Assembly (NCBI GenBank): GCA_040005915.1 | Contig: JBDTYA010000068.1 | Span: 1-7,570 of the forward strand | DNA: 7,570 nt | Direction: 5' to 3' | Source: JAENVT01 sp040005915 | GTDB taxonomy: Bacteria; Actinomycetota; Acidimicrobiia; Acidimicrobiales; Ilumatobacteraceae | Shown: positions 1 through 5,789 of the stretch, piece after piece | How the letters are laid out: every line of letters starts with the position of its first letter | Position numbering within the stretch: position 1 is the stretch's first letter | The notes under the pieces: generated by a model | Told to the model about the DNA's origin: nothing | Database searches by the model: none | Seen by the model: only the letters and a program-made list of their open reading frames with translations | Position numbers and translations under genes: made by a program

Positions 1-1
1 T

Positions 2-472
2 CGCGACAACGTCGCGATGGGCCGCGATCTCGGCGACGATCAGATCCGAACTGCCCTGCGCGCGGCCGAGGCGAGCTTCGTCGACGACTTTGCCGATGGC
101 CTCGGCACCATCGTCGGCGAGCGCGGTGTCGGCCTCAGCGGCGGCCAACGCCAGCGCATCGCACTGGCACGCGCGCTGGCCGGCAGCCCGGTTGCGTTGC
201 TGCTCGACGACACCACGTCCTCACTGGATCCGGGCACGGAGGCGCGTGTGCTCGCCAACCTGCGCGACGCGTTGCGGGATGCGACGGTCGTGGCCGTGGC
301 GTCGCGGCCGTCGACCATCGCCTTGGCCGACGACGTGCTCTACCTCGCCGATGGCCACGTGGTGGCCCATGGCCGTCACGACGACCTGTTGGTCGCGGTG
401 CCCGCCTACCGCCGCCTGATGGAGGCCTTCGAGCACGAGCGAGCCGAAGAGACGGTCGAGGTCGCGCCGTGA
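2..472 (+). CDS. ABC exporter half-transporter, C-terminal part of the ATP-binding domain (5' end outside window)
   Basis: This is the last 156 residues of an ABC transporter nucleotide-binding domain. The reading frame is open from base 2 (RDNVAMGRD), a segment that normally follows the Q-loop, so membrane domain, Walker A and Q-loop lie to the left. Counting from the Met at base 17, the signature LSGGQRQ is at residues 40-46, Walker B at about 60-65 reads ALLLDD, and the D-loop SSLD is at 68-71. Two catalytic positions are altered: the Walker B glutamate is Asp65 (bases 209-211) and the switch histidine is Ser96 (bases 302-304, context VAVASRPST). Such changes are known from the degenerate subunit of heterodimeric type IV (ABCB-like) exporters such as TM287/288. 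The stop overlaps the next gene's GTG start in GTGA, so the two are likely translationally coupled and their products likely pair. Substrate unknown; drugs or lipids are usual for the family. Confidence 0.93.
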   Translation, partial: RDNVAMGRDLGDDQIRTALRAAEASFVDDFADGLGTIVGERGVGLSGGQRQRIALARALAGSPVALLLDDTTSSLDPGTEARVLANLRDALRDATVVAVASRPSTIALADDVLYLADGHVVAHGRHDDLLVAVPAYRRLMEAFEHERAEETVEVAP

Positions 473-2256
473 CGGAGCCACAGAGCCGGTGGTCGGCGAT
501 ACAGATGATCGGCAAGGGCGTCGATGCCGCACCGGCGCTGCGCCGCGGCATCGGAGCGACGTTCGGGCTCGCGATGGTCGGGTCCGCCGGCCGTGTGGTC
601 GTCCCGATCCTGGTTCAACAGGCCATCGACCGGGGCCTGAAGAAGGACGAGGTCAAGGTCGGCGTCGTCACAGTGCTCGGCGTCATCGGCCTGGTCGTCA
701 TCATCATCGCCACGATCGCCCAACGTACAGCCGTCGCCCGGCTCGGGCGACGTAGCGAAGAGGCGCTGTACACGCTGCGTGTGCGGCTCTTCGAGCACAT
801 CCACCGGCTCAGCCTCGCCGACCACAGCGAGGAGCGGAAGGGTGCGCTGGTCGCCCGTGTCACCAGCGACGTCGAGACGTTGTCGCAGTTCTTCTCGTGG
901 GGAGCGCTGGCCTGGTTGCTCGACGGCACGTTGATGGTGATGGTCGCCGGTGTCATGTTGGCGTACGACTGGACGCTGGCATTGGTCGCGTTCGCCACGG
1001 CGGCGCCGTTGGCTTTCGTCCTGCGCGCGGTACAGCGCCACCTCGTTGCAGCCTATGACACAGCCCGCACCCGCAACGCCGACGTGTTGACGGCGGTCAG
1101 CGAGGTCGTCTCCGGTTCCGAAACGCTGCACGCCTACGACGCCGGCGCGCACTACGCGACGCTGACCAAGCGGTCGAGCCACGAACGCTCGAACTCGTTC
1201 ATCCGGGCCAGCACCATCGGCGCGTTCCTGTTCCCGTCTGGCGAGGTGTTCAGCGTACTGACGGTCGCGGCCGTCGTCAGCGTCGGTGTCATCCGCGGTC
1301 CGGGCGCCGGACTGACATCGGGCGCACTGATCGGCTTCATCTTCCTGACCTACCGGTTCCTCGAACCGATCGCCGAGTTCACCGAGGTGATCGACCAGAC
1401 CCAGACCGCCGTCGCCGGGCTACGGCGTGTGCTCGGCGTGTTGGACAACCCCATCGGTCCGCCGGAGCCGGTCCACCCGGTGACGCTGCCGCCGGGCGTC
1501 CTCAGCGTCGGCATCGAGAACGTGACATTCGGGTACCGAAGTCGCGGCGACGAGGACGAGGCACCGGTCCTGTTCGATGTCAACGCCCAGATACCGGCGG
1601 GTCAGCAGGTGGCCGTGGTCGGCGAGACCGGCTCCGGCAAGACCACCCTCGGGCGCCTCATCGCCAGGTTCGCCGACCCCGACATCGGCACCGTCCGGCT
1701 CGGTGGCGTTCCGTTGACAGCGGTGGCCAACGAAGACCTTCGCACCCGCCTGGTCGTCGTCCCGCAAGAGCCGTTCCTGTTCGACGGCACCATCGCCCTC
1801 AACCTCGGGTTCGCCCGGCCGATGCTCAGCATCCCAGACCTCGAGCAAGCCATCGTCGGTCTCGATCTCAGCGACTGGCTCGAGACGCTCCCGCATGGGT
1901 TGTTCACAGAGGTCGGCCAGCGTGGTGATCAGCTCTCCGCAGGTGAACGCCAGCTGGTCGCGTTGGTCAGGGCGTCACTCGTGGATCCCGATGTGCTGGT
2001 GCTCGACGAGGCGACATCCTCGGTCGATGCGCTGACCGAAGTGCGCATCGGCAGAGCGCTCGACAAGTTGGCCGCCGGCCGCACGACCATCGCCATCGCG
2101 CACCGCCTGTCGACCGCCGCTCGTGCCGACCGGGTGATGGTGCTCGATCACGGTCGCTTGGTGGAGGACGGTTCACACGCCGAGCTGCTGTTGGCCGGCG
2201 GTACCTACGCCCGGATGTACGAAGCCTGGATCACCGCCACGGCCTCCACCCAATAG
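469..2256 (+). CDS. ABC exporter half-transporter, permease fused to ATP-binding domain
   Basis: A complete 595-residue half-transporter, normal length for the ABCB-like exporter family, acting in the cytoplasmic membrane. Six hydrophobic segments are visible at about 28-52, 63-86, 141-166, 168-188, 248-275 and 282-304. The ATPase domain follows from about 345: A-loop Tyr356, Walker A GETGSGKTT at 385-393, Q-loop Gln433, signature LSAGERQ at 489-495, Walker B VLVLDEATSS at 509-518 with catalytic Glu514, D-loop SSVD at 517-520 and switch His545 in IAHRLST. The catalytic residues are intact, but the signature deviates from LSGGQ. This mirrors the upstream subunit, which has a good signature and degraded catalytic residues, so an obligate heterodimer with one hydrolytic site is inferred. 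The GTG start at 469 was chosen because it overlaps the upstream stop by 4 bp and the exporter fold begins soon after. The gene ends 9 bp from the convergent gene at 2266. Transported substrate cannot be read from the sequence. Confidence 0.95.
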   Translation: MTEPQSRWSAIQMIGKGVDAAPALRRGIGATFGLAMVGSAGRVVVPILVQQAIDRGLKKDEVKVGVVTVLGVIGLVVIIIATIAQRTAVARLGRRSEEALYTLRVRLFEHIHRLSLADHSEERKGALVARVTSDVETLSQFFSWGALAWLLDGTLMVMVAGVMLAYDWTLALVAFATAAPLAFVLRAVQRHLVAAYDTARTRNADVLTAVSEVVSGSETLHAYDAGAHYATLTKRSSHERSNSFIRASTIGAFLFPSGEVFSVLTVAAVVSVGVIRGPGAGLTSGALIGFIFLTYRFLEPIAEFTEVIDQTQTAVAGLRRVLGVLDNPIGPPEPVHPVTLPPGVLSVGIENVTFGYRSRGDEDEAPVLFDVNAQIPAGQQVAVVGETGSGKTTLGRLIARFADPDIGTVRLGGVPLTAVANEDLRTRLVVVPQEPFLFDGTIALNLGFARPMLSIPDLEQAIVGLDLSDWLETLPHGLFTEVGQRGDQLSAGERQLVALVRASLVDPDVLVLDEATSSVDALTEVRIGRALDKLAAGRTTIAIAHRLSTAARADRVMVLDHGRLVEDGSHAELLLAGGTYARMYEAWITATASTQ

Positions 2257-2265
2257 GCAGACGGT

Positions 2266-3003
2266 TCAGCTCTGGTTGTCGAACTTCACGAGGATGGGCC
2301 CGAGCACCTTGGTCACCTGGCACGTCACGGCCGTGCCGCCGATCTCGGCCGACGCGGACCATGGCGCAGTGGCGTGCGCGGCGACGCTGTTGACCTCGAC
2401 TGTGTCCGACTCGGTGGTGCCGGCACTGTTGGTGAAGTCGACGGCGATGCCGTAGTCGTGTGCCCTGTCGTCGAGGTTCTCGATGGTCCCGTTCAGGGTC
2501 GCCGTGCCGCCATCGACGGTGCACGGCTGCTGCACGAACAGTTGGTGCGGGCCGGGCTCGACGAAGTCCCGGAAGTCGCGGATGACGGCCTGCGTGAACA
2601 GCAGGCCGCCGACGCATACGCCGAGTGCCAGCGGTGAGAGTGCCAATCCGGCGACGGCAAATCGCCGCCCGCGCCCATCGTTGCGGCGGGCGGACCTCAG
2701 GCCGAGGACGCCGAAGACGATCGCTGCGACCGCGGCACATGCGGCGAGGATGAAGATGAACGGCACCCATCCGAGCATCACCGCCGACAGCGCCGTGACG
2801 AACGAGGCGATCGCCATGCCACGCGAGGGCGTCGACGGCTGCAACCTCGGAACCAGTTGCTCGGGAGGTGAGTCGACGTACCGCTGACCGTTGACGGCGA
2901 CATCCGACGTCCACTGCACGCCGTTGAAGTACCGGTATTCGAATCGGCCCAACGGATCGCGGTGCCATCCGGAGCTTTGGCTTGCAGGATGCTGCGGTTC
3001 CAC
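2266..3003 (-). CDS. DUF2510/DUF4190-type membrane protein with extracytoplasmic C-terminal domain
   Basis: A 245-residue protein of unknown function. Residues 12-37 (SGWHRDPLGRFEYRYFNG, then WTSDV) match the short aromatic-rich DUF2510 motif common in actinobacterial membrane proteins. Residues 63-107 hold two hydrophobic helices in a DUF4190-like arrangement, and a third helix spans about 115-141. With the N-terminus inside, three helices put residues 142-245 outside. That tail is beta-rich (PCTVDGGTATLNGTIEN onward) and resembles an FxLYD-like Ig-type fold. It contains Cys161 and Cys228, which could form a disulfide. The start is GTG at 3003; the next Met (residue 63) would remove the DUF2510 motif. 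No Shine-Dalgarno sequence is visible, but a TAACGT box lies close upstream, so a leaderless or nearly leaderless mRNA is plausible. It is convergent with the ABC operon and divergent from the phosphatase. Domain names come from remembered motifs; function is not known. Confidence 0.85.
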   Translation of the reverse strand: MEPQHPASQSSGWHRDPLGRFEYRYFNGVQWTSDVAVNGQRYVDSPPEQLVPRLQPSTPSRGMAIASFVTALSAVMLGWVPFIFILAACAAVAAIVFGVLGLRSARRNDGRGRRFAVAGLALSPLALGVCVGGLLFTQAVIRDFRDFVEPGPHQLFVQQPCTVDGGTATLNGTIENLDDRAHDYGIAVDFTNSAGTTESDTVEVNSVAAHATAPWSASAEIGGTAVTCQVTKVLGPILVKFDNQS

Positions 3004-3011
3004 CGGCGTGC

Positions 3012-3017
3012 ACGTTA
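3012..3017 (-). promoter_or_regulatory. Candidate -10 box (TAACGT) for the DUF2510-type gene
   Basis: On the minus strand the sequence TAACGT fits the actinobacterial TANNNT -10 pattern. Its last base lies 9 positions before the first base of the GTG start at 3003, so transcription would begin within a few bases of the start codon. No clear -35 element is visible. This is inference from position and pattern only. Confidence 0.35.
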
Positions 3018-3025
3018 TCGACGTC

Positions 3026-3031
3026 TACGAT
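3026..3031 (+). promoter_or_regulatory. Candidate -10 box (TACGAT) for the histidine phosphatase gene
   Basis: TACGAT fits TANNNT and lies 22 bases before the ATG at 3054. A transcript starting near 3038 would have a short leader that still contains the Shine-Dalgarno sequence at 3042-3048. No recognisable -35 hexamer precedes it. It sits back to back with the minus-strand candidate at 3012-3017 in a 50-bp divergent spacer. Confidence 0.35.
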
Positions 3032-3041
3032 CGCCGCCAGT

Positions 3042-3048
3042 GAAAGGA
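3042..3048 (+). promoter_or_regulatory. Ribosome binding site (GAAAGGA) that fixes the phosphatase start
   Basis: GAAAGGA ends 5 bases before the ATG at 3054. It supports that start over an in-frame ATG at 2982, which would add 24 residues not resembling the family and would overlap the divergent gene. Confidence 0.75.
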
Positions 3049-3053
3049 ACGAG

Positions 3054-3740
3054 ATGGAAATAGTGTTGATCCGCCACGGAGAGCCGGAGTGGGTGCGTGA
3101 CGGCCTCAACGTCGTCGACCCGCCATTGACCGAACGCGGTCATCGACAGGCCGAGCAGGTGGCGGCGGCGCTGGACGGCGAGGTGTTCGACGAGATCGTC
3201 GTCTCGCCTCTACTGAGGCCGCGCCTCACCGCACAGCCATCGCTCGCGCGTCGCGGCGCACCCGAGGTGATCGAATCGTTCCTGGAGGAGATCCGCGAGC
3301 CCAACTGGCACGGCACGCCCGCCGAACTGTCGAGCAAGGCGTACGAGGAGGAGCGCTCGCGTGCGGCCTCGGCGAGATGGGACGGTGTTGTCGGGGGAGA
3401 AGCTTCGCGCGACTTCGTCGAGCGCGTGCGCGCCGGCGCCGACGAGTTCTTGGCGGCCCGTGGCGTCTACCGCACCAAGCAGATCCTTCCGGTGTGGCAC
3501 ATGGATCAACCCGAACGGCGCATCGCGGTCTTCGCCCACGCGGGCACCGACGGCGTGTTGCTCTGTCATCTCCTGGGACTCGAACCCGTGCCGTGGGAAT
3601 GGGATCGGTTCGTGACGGGGCATGCATCGATCACCCGATTGGTGTCGCTTCGACTTGGCGACGGCCACACCTTCAGCCTCACCAAGTTGTCCGACGTCGA
3701 GCACCTCGCGCTCGCTGATCGCACGGGCTGGTCCGGCTAG
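3054..3740 (+). CDS. Histidine phosphatase family protein (phosphoglycerate-mutase-like)
   Basis: A 228-residue cytosolic protein of the histidine phosphatase superfamily, which transfers phosphate through a phospho-histidine intermediate. The RHG motif is at 7-9 with predicted nucleophile His8 (LIRHGEPEW). SPLLRPRLTA at 51-60 supplies the conserved Arg55. Glu78 or Glu79 (FLEEIREPNWHG) is the likely acid residue, and AHAGTDG at 161-167 holds the second catalytic His162. The full catalytic set is therefore present. A stretch of about 100-150 is longer than in minimal family members and contains an unusual segment, GVYRTKQILPVWHMDQ; its role is unknown. Substrate cannot be assigned: family members act on sugar phosphates, nucleotides, phosphoproteins and others, and true glycolytic mutase activity is not implied. 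The start is set by the RBS at 3042-3048. Its TAG stop overlaps the stop of the convergent P450 gene. Confidence 0.92.
   Translation: MEIVLIRHGEPEWVRDGLNVVDPPLTERGHRQAEQVAAALDGEVFDEIVVSPLLRPRLTAQPSLARRGAPEVIESFLEEIREPNWHGTPAELSSKAYEEERSRAASARWDGVVGGEASRDFVERVRAGADEFLAARGVYRTKQILPVWHMDQPERRIAVFAHAGTDGVLLCHLLGLEPVPWEWDRFVTGHASITRLVSLRLGDGHTFSLTKLSDVEHLALADRTGWSG
3737..3740. other. Palindromic CTAG encoding both convergent stop codons
   Basis: The four bases CTAG contain TAG on the plus strand (3738-3740), ending the phosphatase gene, and TAG on the minus strand (3739-3737), ending the P450 gene. The two reading frames therefore overlap tail to tail by 4 bp, leaving no room for a terminator between them. 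Confidence 0.95.
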
Positions 3741-4990
3741 AGCCAACTGCAGCGCATCCGTTTGATGCCGTTGATGAACGCGCTCTGCAGGTAGTCGGGC
3801 TCCGACGTGACCACCAGGTTCGGAAGCCGCTTGCGGATCTCGTCGAAGATCACCGCGATCTCGCGGCGGGCCAGATTGGCACCGAGGCAGAAGTGCGGGC
3901 CACCGGCACCGAAGCCGACCTGCTGAGGCTGCAACGGCCGGGTGACGTCGAACCTGTCGGCATCGGCGAAGACCGTCTCGTCGCGGTTCGCCGAGTTGTA
4001 CCACAGCACCACTTTCTGCCCGGCCTCGATCTTGGTGTTGTGCACGACGATGTCCTCGGTGACGGTGCGCCTGAAGTGGATCACCGGTGTCGAGCAGCGG
4101 ACGATCTCGTCGACGGCTGTCTTGACGTGTGTCTCGTAGTCGTCGAACCACATTCGTCGCTGGTCCGGATTGTCGGTCAGCATCTTCATGCCGTGGGAGA
4201 TGGCAGTGCGGGTGGTCTCGTTGCCGGCCACGACGAGCAGGATGAAGAACGAGCCGAACTCCTGCGGGGTCAGCCGCTCGCCGTCGACCTCGGCGTGCAT
4301 CAGCACCGAGGCGATGTCGCCGCCCGGGTTCGCCCGCCGATCTTCGCCGAGTTGTTGGGCATACGTGAACATCTGCATGAGCACGCCCATCAGCTGCTCG
4401 AACGAGCCGACGTACTCAGGGTCACCGACGCCCAGCACGACATTGGTCCAGGCGAAGATCTGGGCTTCGTCATCGGGAGGGATGCCCATCATCTCGCAGA
4501 TGATCTGCAGCGGGAGCGGAGCGGCGATCTGCTCGACGAAGTCGCATTCTCCATCGGGGAACTGATCGATGAGACGGTCGATGATGCCGGTTGCCTTGGT
4601 GCGTACGTATCCCTCGACCTGGCTGATCTGCTTCGGCGTGAAACCCTTGGCGACGATGTTCCGCAGCCGGAAGTGGCGCGGGTCGTCCATCGCGATCATC
4701 GAGCCGATGAACTCGTTCATCTCCTGCGGGATGTCGCCGATGTTCACGCCGCGGCCACTGATGAACACCTGCGGGTTGCGGCTCGCCGCCCACACGTCGT
4801 CGTGGCGTGGGATCGCCCAGTATCCCGGTCCCTTCGGCAATGGGCTTCCCTCGTACAACCACTCCTCGAAGAACAGGAGCTCGTCGGCGTGGCGCAGCGT
4901 GCGGAATGCGTCGTGCCGGTACGACCGTGGCGCGATCCAGAACTCGGGATCGGACAACTCGAATGTGCCCAGTTCAACGGTGTCGGCCAT
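3737..4990 (-). CDS. Cytochrome P450, similar to actinobacterial sterol/lipid hydroxylases (CYP125/CYP142/CYP124-like)
   Basis: A complete 417-residue soluble bacterial P450, a heme monooxygenase that hydroxylates its substrate using electrons from a ferredoxin system. The C-helix motif DDPRHFRLR is at 102-110, the I-helix oxygen-activation motif AGNETT at 255-260, and the ExxR pair is Glu295/Arg298. The region WYNSANRDE at 330-338 is followed by the heme-binding loop FGAGGPHFCLG at 360-370 with axial ligand Cys368. The NSANRDE segment and the C-terminal FINGIKRM recall, from memory, the mycobacterial CYP125/CYP142/CYP124 group that oxidises cholesterol side chains and branched lipids, so a steroid or lipid substrate is a reasonable guess only. 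No ferredoxin or reductase gene is in the window. The ATG at 4990 lacks a properly spaced Shine-Dalgarno sequence, but a TACTCT box sits exactly as expected for a leaderless mRNA. It is divergent from the deacetylase gene across 44 bp. Confidence 0.95.
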   Translation of the reverse strand: MADTVELGTFELSDPEFWIAPRSYRHDAFRTLRHADELLFFEEWLYEGSPLPKGPGYWAIPRHDDVWAASRNPQVFISGRGVNIGDIPQEMNEFIGSMIAMDDPRHFRLRNIVAKGFTPKQISQVEGYVRTKATGIIDRLIDQFPDGECDFVEQIAAPLPLQIICEMMGIPPDDEAQIFAWTNVVLGVGDPEYVGSFEQLMGVLMQMFTYAQQLGEDRRANPGGDIASVLMHAEVDGERLTPQEFGSFFILLVVAGNETTRTAISHGMKMLTDNPDQRRMWFDDYETHVKTAVDEIVRCSTPVIHFRRTVTEDIVVHNTKIEAGQKVVLWYNSANRDETVFADADRFDVTRPLQPQQVGFGAGGPHFCLGANLARREIAVIFDEIRKRLPNLVVTSEPDYLQSAFINGIKRMRCSWL

Positions 4991-4996
4991 CCTGCG

Positions 4997-5002
4997 AGAG
5001 TA
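4997..5002 (-). promoter_or_regulatory. Candidate -10 box (TACTCT) giving a leaderless P450 transcript
   Basis: On the minus strand TACTCT matches TANNNT, and its last base (4997) lies 7 positions before the A of the ATG (4990). Transcription would start on or next to the start codon. An AGG touches the ATG directly and is too close to act as a Shine-Dalgarno sequence. No obvious -35 box is present. Confidence 0.5.
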
Positions 5003-5022
5003 GCGATGCCCGGCGTTCCTCG

Positions 5023-5028
5023 TAGGCT
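5023..5028 (+). promoter_or_regulatory. Candidate -10 box (TAGGCT) giving a leaderless deacetylase transcript
   Basis: TAGGCT matches TANNNT, and its last base (5028) lies 7 positions before the G of the GTG start (5035), the spacing expected if transcription starts at the start codon. The AGG inside this box (5024-5026) is 8 bases from the GTG and could instead act as a weak ribosome binding site, so the two readings compete. Confidence 0.45.
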
Positions 5029-5034
5029 CGTGGC

Positions 5035-5751
5035 GTGCTGACGTTTCCGGAGATCGAGCGAGCGCTCGTCGTCACCGCCCATCCCGACGATGTCGACTTC
5101 GGTGCTGCGGGCACCGTCGCGATGTTGACCGATTCTGGGGTGCAGGTGACGTATTGCATCGTGACCGACGGCGACGCGGGTGGCAGCGATCGTGCCGTGG
5201 CCCGCAAAGACATGGCGCTGCTCCGTCGCAAGGAACAGACCGACGCAGCCGAGATTGTCGGTGTCACCGACCTTCACTTCTTGGGGTACGGCGACGGCCG
5301 CCTGATGGTGACGTTGCAACTTCGGGCCGACATCAGCACGGTCATCCGTCGTGTTCGGCCGCGTGTGGTCATCACGCAGAGCCCCGAGCGCAACCTCGAT
5401 CGGATCTATTCCAGCCACCCCGACCACATTGCCGCCGGTGAGGCGACGCTGTGCGCGGTCTACCCCGATGCACGCAACCCGTTCGCATTCCCCGACTTGT
5501 TCGGCGAAGAGGTCGAGCCATGGGCAGTCGACGAAGTGTGGATCCAGGGTGGAGGCGACGGCACCAACGCCATCGACGTCACTGCGGCCATCGACCGCAA
5601 GATCGCCGCGCTGATGTGTCACGTCAGCCAGCACACCGATCCGCAGCGTACCGAGACGATGGTCCGCGAATGGTTGGCCAGGACCGCCAAGCAGTTCGAC
5701 CTGCCGGACGGCGCCGCAGCCGAGACGTTCCGCGTCGTCGACACCCGTTAA
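5035..5751 (+). CDS. PIG-L/LmbE-family deacetylase
   Basis: A 238-residue protein of the PIG-L (LmbE-like) family of metal-dependent deacetylases, which remove acetyl groups from N-acetylglucosamine-type substrates; relatives act in mycothiol and bacillithiol synthesis and on glycosylated secondary metabolites. The metal-binding motif AHPDDVDFG is at 15-23 with predicted ligands His16 and Asp19, Asp18 also belonging to the active-site motif. The second motif SHPDHIAAG at 127-135 supplies the third ligand histidine. DGDAGGSDR at 45-53 fits the family's substrate-side loop. At 238 residues it is shorter than MshB or Mca of mycothiol metabolism (about 290-300), so I do not assign it to that pathway. 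The GTG start at 5035 places the HPDD motif at the usual distance from the N-terminus. The thiolase follows after 38 bp on the same strand, so co-transcription is likely. The P450 gene is divergent. Substrate unknown. Confidence 0.92.
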   Translation: MLTFPEIERALVVTAHPDDVDFGAAGTVAMLTDSGVQVTYCIVTDGDAGGSDRAVARKDMALLRRKEQTDAAEIVGVTDLHFLGYGDGRLMVTLQLRADISTVIRRVRPRVVITQSPERNLDRIYSSHPDHIAAGEATLCAVYPDARNPFAFPDLFGEEVEPWAVDEVWIQGGGDGTNAIDVTAAIDRKIAALMCHVSQHTDPQRTETMVREWLARTAKQFDLPDGAAAETFRVVDTR

Positions 5752-5776
5752 CTTCAATCGAGAACAAGGCTCCAAC

Positions 5777-5783
5777 AAGGGGA
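5777..5783 (+). promoter_or_regulatory. Ribosome binding site (AAGGGGA) that fixes the thiolase start
   Basis: AAGGGGA ends 6 bases before the ATG at 5790. It rules out the much longer upstream reading of this frame from 5451, which would run inside the deacetylase gene and lacks thiolase-like residues. Confidence 0.8.
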
Positions 5784-5789
5784 ATCGCC

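Noticed and set aside
1..17. Inverted repeat TCGCGA-CAACG-TCGCGA
   Set aside because: It lies within ABC coding sequence, and such short GC-rich palindromes are expected by chance from Arg/Asp/Ala codons.
3893..5041. Long plus-strand open frame (382 codons) opposite the P450 gene
   Set aside because: It mirrors the P450 codons; its translation is rich in Val, Asp, His and Arg without any motif. This is the usual antisense shadow in GC-rich DNA.
4744..5778. Minus-strand open frame spanning the P450 start and the deacetylase gene
   Set aside because: It crosses two well-supported genes and their promoter region, and its sequence is not protein-like.
5451..5789. Upstream extension of the thiolase frame
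   Set aside because: The added 113 residues are arginine-rich and overlap the deacetylase. The Shine-Dalgarno sequence at 5777-5783 and the family's usual N-terminus support the ATG at 5790.
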